This document shows positions 21,140 to 32,152 of a stretch of 64,000 nt of DNA, piece after piece; within the stretch, counting starts at the first letter, position 1; every line of letters begins with the position of its first letter. The DNA comes from Bryoerythrophyllum caledonicum (taxonomy: Eukaryota; Streptophyta; Bryopsida; Pottiales; Pottiaceae): positions 16,684,187 through 16,748,186 of the forward strand of contig OZ020525.1 of the NCBI GenBank assembly GCA_963971425.1, read 5' to 3'. The position numbers were made by a program, and so were the translations under genes. Below the pieces are notes generated by a model, which had not been told where the DNA came from, did no database searches, and saw only the letters and a program-made list of their open reading frames with translations.

Positions 21140-22465
21140 CTCTTAGTAGGAAGTGTGAGTTGTGATTGCTTTCTTCATGAGAGGTGCTTGGAGGAGGTAG
21201 TGGGGGGATAAATGCCATTAGATGCTTTGTTTATGGTTGTTGGAGGTTTAATTGCGCTTCTAATAATTTGTTCTCTTTTGCAGATGACGAGCGTAGAACA
21301 ACAATCCATTTTGACGGTGGAGGACTTGGATATTACAACATAGAGGATGGAACAAGAAGTCATTGATCTTGTGGTTGAGCTATGACATCAACAGAGTATG
21401 TGAGCTTGACTCACATGCAACAAAATCACTTCAACAGAAGTGAGCTTAATTTGTTTAAGATCAGGTCATAGCTAACAGTGAGTATATGTGTGAATATGAG
21501 ATTTGTTCAAAGGGCAATACTATGTGTGATTGCAGTTTCAACAATGGTTATATGAGCTTAGTTTAAAGGCGGTGGATGAATAAATAAGCAACAAGAGATG
21601 GTTCATAAAACAAGCTGATAACTACTGCACTAACAAGTATTGTCTATGAAAGTATAGATATTGTTGGAGTTAACCGAAGAAAAATAGGTTATGACAAACA
21701 CACTTTCTAAAAGTCTGAAAATGAACACCCTCCTCACTTCAATGTCATTCTAAATCTGAAAAAGTCACATAGAAGAACAATAGTAAGCAATAGCCATTCA
21801 TACATTGTACTTGGCAAGTTGTGGAGAAAAGAAAAAAGCAATGAAGCTACGTAACATGAAAACTAGTTTTGCTCATTTCATTTGCATCTTGGAAATTGTG
21901 GAGGTTGAAGATCATACTGAGGCATAGCATGAATGCTGGGAGGTGATAATACAGAACCTAGATGGTCCTCCAAGACATTTTGGAGGAAGTGTAATTGCAT
22001 TTTGAAACAAAGCTTTACATCTTGAAAGATTTATCATTTGAGGGTGGATAACCATTAGATCTTGTGTCATTCGAAGTGGATTTCCTTGTATGCTGGCAGA
22101 CAATTAAAAAAAAGGCGTGTCGAATAGGGCCCGTACGCAGGAATGCTATATTCTGAGCGGTGAGCATTATATTTCTGACAGTTTTTTGCATGGTTTTTAT
22201 TATGGAGTTAAAAAGAATGCCTATTTCCGTGGCTACAGGCAAACTATTTATACAAATTTACAAAAAACATTGTAGAAGGACAAGAAAATGTGGACCTCGA
22301 GTTGCATTATATTTTTTAAATATATAAGTGGCGCCTATGACCATCGTTTACATTTAGACTATTTGGACAAATCAACGACGACGAGAACCGTCTACATACA
22401 ATTATGATTAGAGATGCAACTTGGTAGAATTCAAAAAATAGAAATGAATTTAAGAGGAAGAGAAC
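21140..22465. other. AT-rich stretch without a supported gene
   Basis: A possible exon begins after TCTCTTTTGCAG near 21283 with a short frame starting MTSVEQQ that soon meets TAG. The other ORFs are under 80 codons and unremarkable. Nothing else is supported. Confidence 0.4.
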
Positions 22466-23890
22466 TTACTTACAAGTTTTTTTTGGCGCAATCTTGATCT
22501 CAAGCTCGGCATCGCCATTTTCCAACGGTCGTTTGCAAGAAGGCTCCTCCACAACCTTTGCATTTGCGGACTCCACCTCTACCGTGACAGGGATTAGAGG
22601 TCGGAGCACCTTGTCAACCAAATCCTTCTCTGCCTCCAAGGCAAGGATATGGCGCTTGAAGGCCTTGCAAGCCCTTACGGATGCGCCTAGAAAAAGTGTG
22701 GAAAACATCAGTGGTTACAGTTAGAATTATAAAACCATAAAAATTAATCAGATAAAGTGAGATATCAACCCGTAGAAATAGTAAGGTCCATTACAATCTC
22801 ATCCTCTTTCGTACAAAGATTGATGACAGCCTCCATGAGATTCTGGGACTTCTCTCTTGCACCTCGCCATGGTGTCTCGGTGGAAGCTCTCAACGTGAGT
22901 GACTCATGGGTAATGAAGTTGGTCAAATGACCGTTAGTCTATAACTCAATCCCATCTGCCAAAAGCTCCATTCTGTCATGGAAGACAAATGGAACTAGCG
23001 TTTGACTATGAAGGTCTTGTGCATGCGGCGTGGGCGTGCGTCGGTGAAGAGGGGAAGTTCGTTGATGGCAAACCACTTTGCTTCCTCTCGGAAATCTGCC
23101 CACGAAGCCCAAGAAACCAATTGATTTGAAATGAACTTGGAATCTGGATAAAGCAAAATGATTGCCCTTCTATCTCAAAGGAATTCCATCGCAAGCTCAA
23201 AGCACTTCGGAATCCACGGGGATTTCTTCCTGCCTATTGTGGTCGGCACAGTGGGAAGCATGTTCCACACCGGGACCACAATACCACCCTCAATACTCGG
23301 GATGGGCAAGTCCTTTGGGACGTCAAATACAAATAAGTCTACCAACCCGTCGTCGGACACATCGGCCCGTTCAAGTACCGCGTCCTCAATCAGGCATGGG
23401 CCTTCAACCACTACGCTATGTCCCTCCAAATGGGTGGAACATCCTCCAAGGATGTAACACTATCAAACTCAGCAAAGATGGAAAGGGCGTTCTGGCACAG
23501 TACCTCAACGTTGACGTTGGACTCAACATGCTCCACCACGGGAATAGAGTAGATTGTCTGCAAAGGCTTTGCGACGTAAGCTCTAGGTCAACTTCTAGCA
23601 TATGGAGAAATGCCAACCGTGGTCAACATGGGTGGCCGTTGTGAAAACGTTCCCAGATCAACCAAAGAAAGCAACTTTTTGGGCCCCTCCTTTGTGACCA
23701 TCGCTGCAAGCTCCTTGTTCTCGAGGATCGTATCCTTCCGTTCCTTCTTTGCAGTCTCCTTCTCCAACTGTGCGACCGCTCGCTTTGCCGCTTGAGCTGC
23801 AATCTTTATTGCCCGCTCTGTTGCCCTTACCTTGGCCTTCTCAGATAGCTCGGGCTCTTCCAACATTGGAACAAACAGGGTTGTCTACAT
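22466..23890 (-). pseudogene. C-terminal part of a decayed gene with DNA-methylase-like domain
   Basis: Read on the minus strand, a Lys/Glu/Ala-rich coiled-coil start (MLEEPELSEKAK, 23866) follows a 3' splice-like TCTATGTAG. Next come segments around PPIWRDIA, VVPVWNMLP, IILLYPDSK and, after a further exon, DEIVMDLT|ISTGASVRACK, where an acceptor TTTTTCTAG at about 22689 fits. The GxG-like DLTISTGAS with a following EAEKD acidic segment resembles the SAM-binding part of beta-class N-methylases. A canonical DPPY or NPPY motif is absent. In-frame TAGs (near 23447 and 22938) and frame changes show decay. Host gene or transposon-borne origin is undecided. Confidence 0.4.
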
Positions 23891-26800
23891 AGACGGACAA
23901 GGGTCCAAAGATAGCCGACCGACGGACAGGACGGACATCACTTTTTTGCGGACAGTTGCGTGTAAAAAAATTTACAAACCCTAAATCAAATTTACAACTT
24001 ACCCCCTAGTAAAACACGTGTGCCGTCACGTCAGACCGCTTTCCACTTCACATCATAGAGCCGGGCGCACACCTTTGGGCCGTGCGCGTACCAAAATGGG
24101 TCGGGTGCGTACCCAAACGGGCGGAGCGAGTACCTAAAGGGCCGAGCGCGTACCTAAAAGGGTTGGACGCGTACCTAGAAGGGTCGGGCGCGTACTCAAA
24201 AGGGTTGGGCGCGTACGCCCAAAAATAAATAAATAAATTTTAGTACGCATCGAGCCCTTGTAGGCATGCGCCCAACCTTTTGGATCGGGCGCGTACGTAC
24301 AAGGACTGGGTGCATACAATCAAGGGTTGGGCGTGTACGTACTAGGACTGGGCGCGTACGAACAAGGGCTCGGCATGAACAATCAAGGGTTGGGCGCCTA
24401 CGAACAAGGGCTCGGCGCGTGGGCTAGAAAAATAATTTTAAAAAATTTTAATTATTTTTGGAGGCGCCCAGCCCTTGTTTGCATGCGTTGACCTTTTGGA
24501 TCGGGCGCATGCAAAGAAGGGTTGGGCGCTTACGCCAAAAAAAAATGTACGCGCTCAGCCCTTCTAAGCATGCGCCCGACCTTTGGGATTGGGTGCATAC
24601 TTACAAGGGCTTGCCGCATACGAACAAGGGATGAGCGCGTACGTCCAACAAAAAAATAATAATAATAAAAAAATTGGGTGTATACCCCAAGCCCTTATAC
24701 GTACGCGCCCGGCTCCTTGAGGTACGCGCCCGACCCCTTTAGGAACGCGCCCGACTCTTTTAGAAAGGCGCCCAACCCCTTTAAGTATGCGCCCGATCCC
24801 TTTAGGTACCCGCCCGACCCCTTTGAGTATGCGCCCGACCCTCATATAGCAAACGCGCGCGCGTGACCCAATGGGTACGCGCCCGAGATTATGGCGCAAG
24901 CAATCGAAAGAGGATCGCACATTAAAGGGTCGAGCCTACAACTTGGAGGGTCACGCGTGTGCGCTCTTGAGGGCCGCACACTCTTTTAAATTTATTAATT
25001 TAATTGTTTATAATATTTGGGCATAAGCGCCTCTACCGCACGCGCGATCCTCCAACTTGCGAACTCGACTTTCATGTGTGCGATCCTCTTTGAATCGCTT
25101 GCCCCATAATCCCCCCCTCTTTTCCCCCTCCCTTTTCACTGACTTGTCCTCACTCCTTGTCTACCCGCCCGCTCTTCTTTTGTAGTGATCCGCCCCTCTT
25201 ATATAGTCCCATGCCTCCTTGCACACTTATCAATCTCGTTTGCATACATATCCATGCTCAAAACGAATACAACTCGTCCTCTACTATTTTGAATTTTTTT
25301 AATTCCTTAATCTCGTTGAATTCTTGCTACTGGCATAATGAAGATGTGGACCATGTATAAGCCTCATTCCTCCTTGTGCCCACCTTTCCTAAGCTCTTGT
25401 CCACCCCTTATATGTATAATGTTGATTCTTTTTCACCAATTTCATCTATTGTCTTTCTTTGATTAACAGTGTCGTCATTAACTATTATTGATTTAAAAGA
25501 TTGCCGAGGTGTGTGTATTTTTTAATTTACTTTTGGCAATCATGTACACAAAATCATTTATATGGCCTTCTTAATTCACAAGGATTGCAACAATTGTTCA
25601 TGTAATAATTGAATCAAATATTGTAAATGAAATAATAGACTCTAATTACTTTTTAACCATAGAATGTATCTTGTGTTCTTGCTTTTTTATTTAAGCAATT
25701 GACACAAAATTAATTGTAATGATACTAAGAAGAAGTTGATGCATTCAAATGTAAATGTAAATGTTGTATATGCATCTTCATACCTTATACAACTTGCTAA
25801 GGTTCATTAATATATCCAATTACATATCTCAATCATAATTTCTAATTCAAGCATAATAAGCATAGTTTAAATAATTTGTTTAAGAATTTCAAGTATTCAA
25901 AGTAAGGACATTTAAGTTAGGACATTTAAAGTAAGAACATTTAAAGTAAGGACATTTAAGTAAAGACATTTAAAATAAGGACATTTAAGTAAGGACATTT
26001 AAAGTAAGAACATTTAAAGTAAGGACATTTAAGTAAAAACATTTAAAGTAAGGACATTTAAGTAAGGACATCTAAAGTAAGAACATTAAAGTAAGGACAT
26101 TTAAATACTTGAAGTAAGGACATTTAAATACATTAAAGTAAGGAGGTAGGGCGTATATTCCAAAAGGTCAGGTACGAACTTAAAAGGGTTGGGCGTGTGT
26201 CTAAAGGGGTCGGGCGCGTCCCTAAAAGGGTCAGGCGCGCACCCAACGGGCCGGACGCGTACGTACAAGGGTTGCGCGCAAACGCCTCGAAATTTTAAAT
26301 TTTTTAAACTTTTTTTTTGGCGTACGCGCTGAATCCATGTTTCTACGCGCCCGATTCAAAAGGTCGGGCGCATGCTTACGAGGGCTGGACGCGTACCAAA
26401 TATATATATATATATATAATTTTTTATTTTATTTTATTTTTAAAAATTTTTTAAAATTAATTTTTTTTCCCCGTATGCGTCCAATCCAAAAGGTCGGGTG
26501 ACAGACGCATGCTTATAAGGGCCGGGCGCATCCTAAAAAAAATTTATATATATATATATTTTTTTTTTTTTAATTTTTTTTTGGCGTACGTGCCCGGCCC
26601 TCGTACGTACGCGCCCGATCCAGAAGATCAAGCGCATGCTTAGAACTTTAGAAGGGTTGAGCGCATCCCTAGAACAAAAAAAATTGCACGCGCCCATTCT
26701 TTGTACGTACGCGCCCGATTAAAAAGCTAAGGCGCATGCTTACAAGGGTTTGGCCCGCACTTCAAAGCGTTGGGCGTGTATCTAAAGAGGTTCTACGGGT

Positions 26801-27170
26801 ACCTAAGGAGGTAGGGCGCATACTCCAAAAGGTCGGGTGCGAACTTACAAGGGTTGGACGTGTGCCTAAGGGGTTGGGCCCGTACCTAAAGGGATCGCGC
26901 ACGTTCCTAAAGGGATTGGGCGTGTGCCTAAAGAGGTCAGGCGCACCCAAGGGGCTGGGCGCGTACGTACAAGGGCTGGGCGCATATGCCTCAAATTTTT
27001 TATTTATTTTTTAAATTTTTTGGCGTACGCGCCTGGCCCTTGTTTGTACACTTCCGATCCAAAAGGTGGGGCACATGCGTACAAGGGCTAGGCGCGTCTC
27101 AAACAATAAAAGATTAAAAAATGGGGTGTACGCGCCCAGCCCTTATTTATACGCGCGCGACTTTGAAGTC
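23890..27170. repeat. GC-rich ~20-bp minisatellite with AT-rich interruptions
   Basis: Units of the type GGGTCGGGCGCGTACCTAAA and GGGCGCGTACGTACAAGG recur dozens of times, in both orientations, at 24060-24960 and 26150-27160. AT-rich spacers lie between them, including TA dinucleotide runs near 26400 and 26545. It separates two coding parts of the same minus-strand pseudogene, so it may fill an expanded intron. The ORFs inside (for example 24564-24920 minus) are repeat artefacts. Confidence 0.85.
25880..26135. repeat. AGTAAGGACATTTAA tandem repeat
   Basis: About 15 imperfect copies of a 13-18-bp unit AAAGTAAGGACATTTAA with small variations (AAGAACATT, AAAGACATT). Confidence 0.9.
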
Positions 27171-27176
27171 GATGTG

Positions 27177-28776
27177 TCAGCCACGCATTTGCATTTGTGG
27201 CAATGGGTGAATTGATTTATCTCTAGTCATGGTCGAACCAGGGTTGACCCTTATCGGACGGACAACAACCTCTATTGGACAGACAGCGGGACGGATGGAC
27301 ACTACCGGACGGACGGACGCCGGAACAACCCTGGGAACAGAAGAGCTGACCGCGGCGCCTGCTCCAGATTGCAAAGCCAAGGCATCACTAGACTCCCGGT
27401 GTTCCACCTCATTCTCTGGAGTTGGAGCAGTGTCACGGAGCTCCAAGTATCAAGGACATTGACCTATGTGATGGCGAGTGAAGCGCTTCAACTGCGAGTC
27501 GATGAAGATGCAATCCTTGTGGAGAGTAGTATCAATCCACTTCTTGAACTGAATGGACAACTCTCGCGGCTGCAATGCACCATTGTCAACAAGTTTCCTC
27601 CAAAAATACCTTAGAACCACCCTTTTCAAGGTTTGCAACATCTCAGGCTACTTCAGGAATTCTTCAGACTTCACCTACCCAAGCTTCACTCCCAAGTGAT
27701 TCTTGTACGCCATTTTCCAGAAAGTCAAGGAATGAAACACAATCCATGAACCAATGTCGAGGATTGGGTTTGGAAGGCCTTTTGTCTTTATGACAACGTT
27801 ATCTTCTTTCACAATCTTTGCAAACAACTTCTCCGCCTCCTCCTCCAACTAATCAATGCAAAATTGTTGTCAGAAATAAATCCATTTTTGCAAACTTTGA
27901 AGTTAAATAAACATACTCATCTTGAACACATACCCTTGCCCAGAAAGAAGCCACGTCAAGCCAGGGGGGAAGATTGGTGTCCGAGCACGGAGCCTCTGAG
28001 AAGTTGTACTCATCTTTGCTTTCTTTATATATGCTCGACCACCGCATCCACCGGCATTTGAACCTGGCAACAATCTAGGTGGTAGAGATCAAGTGGAGCT
28101 TCTCCGGCATAATCTCCGGCTTCTTCTAGTATATGTCAGAATGGTGGAAAGTCTGAATAAAAAAGAAACATATAAGGAGTAAACATAAATCTAGGCTGCA
28201 TAAATAGACCACCACCAACCTCCACAAATTGTCAGATTTATACGAATAGACATTCACATAAAATTGGGAGGTACACATACCTTGTAGAAGAACTCTTCAC
28301 CATTACCCAGGTTTGCGATCGCAATCAGGCGGGTGAACCAGGTACTGCACTAAGTCTTCTTTGCCACCGCTTCAAAGCATTTTGTAATCAATTCCGCCAA
28401 CTTCCAATGCGATCAGCTCCAACACTAGTGACAAGAGAATCCCAATATGAGCAAATGGAATCCTCCTGTGGGGCAATCAACTTCTGCTACACAGATAATC
28501 AACGATAAAGAGTTTAACAAAGTCTTCCATGAACTGATACAATAAGAAATCCATGATAAACAGAGTCCATTCGTTGTGAACGTACCTCGTGTAGTAACTT
28601 GAGGAATGCATCAAAGGTCATATGGTACCATATCTTTGTTCTTTTCCGCCCCCACTCCGCCATACTAGCCTGATTGTTCGCCTCACTGATCAATCCCTTC
28701 AAAGGATCAAAGTCCAATAAACCAAAATGTTGAATTTGCTTTAGCTTGTACGTTAGCTGCTGAGTCACGTAATCAA
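27177..28776 (-). pseudogene. N-terminal and middle part of the methylase-like gene, decayed
   Basis: Minus-strand exons can be followed from a segment containing DFDYVTQQLTYKLKQ (28776 downward). Next come segments with WDSLVTSVGADRIGSW, CRWMRWSSIYKESKDEY (ending at a donor GTATGTG near 27930), KGLPNPILDIGSWIVFHSL and the 27641-27177 frame ending in QMQMRG. Most interruptions are in-frame TAG. The first exon continues to the right of the CACTA insertion at 32150-32160, where the reading frame resumes precisely. I know no function for this N-terminal part. Confidence 0.45.
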
Positions 28777-28779
28777 AAT

Positions 28780-31700
28780 CACTATAAGAAAACCATGTTT
28801 TGGGTGTCGTCAAGGCTGCTACGTGTTGTATTTTCTGTGATGTCACACGTTAGTCAAAAAATTGCTACAGTACCTCAAATTTAGTTTAAAGTTGCATCAA
28901 ACGTGTTCATGTTAAAGACAAAACGCGTTGATGTCACCGTAGACATGCACGTTTTTGGTGACGTAAAAAGAAACGTGACCACTTCAGACTGTGACGTCAT
29001 AGAAAACACAGGATGTCCACGTCAGCCACAGTTGCATTTAATTTTACTGTAGAATGACTGCAGCCCGCTGCCCAAAAACAAAATCTGAGGAAATTGGCAG
29101 CTATCATCCGTAGTGGATGAAATATGTGGCAAGGAAGGAAGAGCCGATAGGCGACTTACACAAAAGCAACCTCCACAGCATCTACACTTTATTTTTGGAA
29201 GTGTGGGTGAAAGCAAATTGAACTAAGGTGATAGAAGTAGGAGGTGGGGAGCGGCAAAGCTCACTACAACGCTAAGAGGAGGGAGATTAGGAGAACAACA
29301 AGGAGTAGAAAGAGGCAACTTGAAGGTGATGGAGCAAAGCAACGACAACTATGGCGGTGGCTATGGCGATGGCTATGGCGGCAGCTGTGGGGGGAGCCAT
29401 GGAGCGGTGATGACGGAGCTAGGTGGGAGCAAGGAAAGCGATCTACGGCAAATCAAGACGGCAAGGGGAGAGCTCAAAGGGAAGAACGCAGAGGGAGCTT
29501 TGGCCATAGCCGACTAATCCTAGCCATAGCCGACCTCAGCCATGGCTAGGAAACCCTAGCCATAGCCAAGTTTAGTATTCGCCACCGTGGAGAGGCGCTG
29601 CAGTAGCAAGGCCGGTACGTCCTCCACTTACTTAGAACTCGTGAAGCACGTCGTGAGGTCTTCGCATCGAGCTGTAGGTACGTGGTTCTAACACAAATTT
29701 GCACGGAGCTCCACTTCGCAATCATCTTTGCGCTGAATTCCTCCTCGTGGCACAGGTCGCGCCAAGCTGCAAACCGTAGCTCTCCCATCCACACAGCCCC
29801 GAATTCCAGCTCTGTAGATCTTCTTGAGCGCCGAAGCTGTGACATAGGTCGTCGCACACCCATGACGTAGTCTGAAGAACAATTTTTAGGCACCCTAAAT
29901 CCTTCTCGAATGCCCATGCTCATTCATCAATTGCCCCAGCAAGCGCCAAATCACGCACAATAGGGTTTCTATAATTTTCAAAAACATTTTGGAAAAACGT
30001 TCGCAAGAACATGCTAGATGTTCAAGTGAACATGAACTCCAGCATGAAAAAGGTCAATGACAACATATAGGCAGAACGCGCCAACGTTGTCGTGATGCGA
30101 TACGGTTCATGATATAAAAAATAAGATTGAGAAGAAAAATGGGAAATTTAGCTGGTTAAGGTAATTGTGGAGAATAAACGGCTTTTTCCTCAATTACCCT
30201 ACCGGGCCAGAAGCTTATCTTAGAGGATCTTTACTGCATCTTCTCACTAGCTCAGGGCTTAGGAGCGTCCACCAGCTGCATTTGCTCTTGATTCCAGTAG
30301 TCCCCTGACCACGCGAGCGCCAGCCGCTCTGACAAGCCAAGGAATCAAACCCGAACCGGCGAGGAGCAACAAAAAGCTAAGCCAGCCGAACTAAGCCGCG
30401 GTCGATGGCAGTACATGGGCTCTAATGATATTTAAGCTATTCTTTAACTCTTCTGAGATCAAAAAACTTAAACAGAGTGCTATGGTATTATAGTTTGTAG
30501 TAGAAATAAGAAATGTTTAGTTTGGGGGTTAGTTTAGGGGGAGAAATATAGTGCCAACTTGTAGTAGAGTTATAGCTTAGGAAATAAAAGTCAAGCTAGG
30601 CTTATGTGGGAAGATATGGATTAGATTTGGAGGTAAATGGACTTTGGTGTCCAAGGGTGAGTAAAAAGAAAGGCTAGAGAAGCATGGGCTGATTTAGGCC
30701 CTTGACTTTCCTTCCCTCCTCCCTTGGCCAAAGCCTCCTCCATTTAGTATAAAAAGACGTTCGGGTTTTCTAGTGGGACAGGTAGAGTTTTGTGAGTTTT
30801 GATGTCAATTTTTAGAGTGTTGTAGAACTTGTTAATAGCTTTTCAACAAGCTATCACACAATCCAATCAGAGTTATGTAGAAGCTGTGGTGTGGATTTGA
30901 ATAAAAGAGGGTACTGCTGCCATGAATTTTCGATAGCAGTAACTTTGATTCCATGTAGAAACTTGTACACAAAGAGTGAGATGGTGAAACTTTGAATGTG
31001 TATACGCGATTGTATTAGCTTTTCAATGAGTTATCATAAGCTCAAATCCGAGTTGTTATGGAGTCGTGGCACTTGATCTATTGAAGGAGTGTTATCGGAG
31101 GAGCGGGTTTTATTCCACAAGTTTCAAGTAGTGACTTTGAGCAACTATAGTTCATTGCATATAGAATCAGTAGGATTGAGAATTTTGTCACTTGTTAATC
31201 TTGTTGTTAGCTTTTCAAAAAGATATTACATGTTTATTTTCAAGCTATAGTGCAAGAGTTATGCTAGTTTGAGTGGGAAGGGGTCGGCTGCCTTCATTAA
31301 TTTAGAGCAGTGACTTTGATTCTTCATAGAAATAGTTGAAAAGATCTTTTTGTGTTGAAACTTTCGATATAGAAACCTTACTGTATTAGCTTTTCAAAAA
31401 GCTATTGCATGCGTTTATATAGTTAGTTTTAAAGTAGAAGAGCCCGATTTAGTGGGAAGGTGTTCAGCTGCCCATGCTTATACAATTTTACGTTTGACTA
31501 CTTGTAAGGATTTGTCAAGATGAACCAAAAATTCGATTTTCTATGTAAATCAAGACTTCGGCCATCATTGTAGATTGATGGAATACATATTTGTGGCATC
31601 TTCCTTTTCTTTTTACTGAAATTGGTAGTAGCCAAGAACCCAACGTTTTCCCAAGGCAAATTCTCTCTCCACGACAATGTCAAGATCGATGTCATTAAGA

Positions 31701-32149
31701 ACACGAACATGTCATAACAAACGTCAAAAGTAACAGCCCTGTGTGGACAAAATATGCCCTAAAACCATGATGTTAGGTGACGTAGACTGTCCACGTCAGA
31801 AATTAAGAGGTCTAAGTCAGCAAATTGAAAATTCCACGTCACTGCCACTGTGAAAATGGAGTTGGATGAAAAAAATCCTACGTGGCATTGCCTGGTTGAA
31901 GGAATTGCTTATGTGGACGTGGGGCCCCCTCCACGTGGAGCGTTTTTCAAAGTTTTTTAGACCATGTTCGTTTGGACGTCAAGATGTTGACAACCCCAAA
32001 TCAACCATGTCAGCCAAAATTTAGGACGTTTTTTGCCTGTCAAGGTAGACGGATTTTAGATGACATCAACGTTGATGTCATAGCATGTTCATTTTGATGT
32101 TCAGGCATGTTTTTCAACGCGTTACAAAAAACACGGGTTTCCTATAGTG
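28780..32149. mobile_element. non-autonomous CACTA (En/Spm) transposon
   Basis: The left end reads CACTATAAGAAAACC and the right end, on the other strand, CACTATAGGAAACCC. Both are followed by (A/C)(T/G)TGTTTT, matching typical plant CACTA termini. The 3-bp target duplication AAT is present at 28777-28779 and 32150-32152, as expected for this superfamily. Subterminal regions (28830-29040 and 31770-32100) are rich in ACGTCA/TGACGT and CCACGTCAG repeats in inverted arrangement. No transposase frame is visible in 3.37 kb, so it would need an element in trans. Internal DNA includes a GC-richer part (29240-29930) that could be captured sequence. Confidence 0.88.
30780..31490. repeat. ~185-bp tandem repeat inside the CACTA element
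   Basis: AGCTTTTCAA followed by AAGCTAT-type sequence recurs near 30838, 31017, 31208 and 31389. A companion motif GCAGTGACTTTGATTC recurs near 30942, 31127 and 31308. About 3.5 copies, moderately diverged. Confidence 0.7.
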
Positions 32150-32152
32150 AAT

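Noticed and set aside
22494-22724. 76-codon plus-strand ORF
   Set aside because: Shadow of the methylase-like exon on the minus strand.
24564-24920. 118-codon minus-strand ORF (VGRVPKGVGR-like repeats) and similar ORFs at 24134, 24678 and 26736
   Set aside because: These are direct translations of the GC-rich minisatellite.
29546-29923. 125-codon minus-strand ORF inside the CACTA element
   Set aside because: No recognised domain, no splice context and no partner copy; it may be captured DNA but a gene is not supported.
30270-30370. GGTTCG/GATTCC box-B-like sequence inside the CACTA element
   Set aside because: No complete cloverleaf and no poly-A or target duplication defining a SINE.
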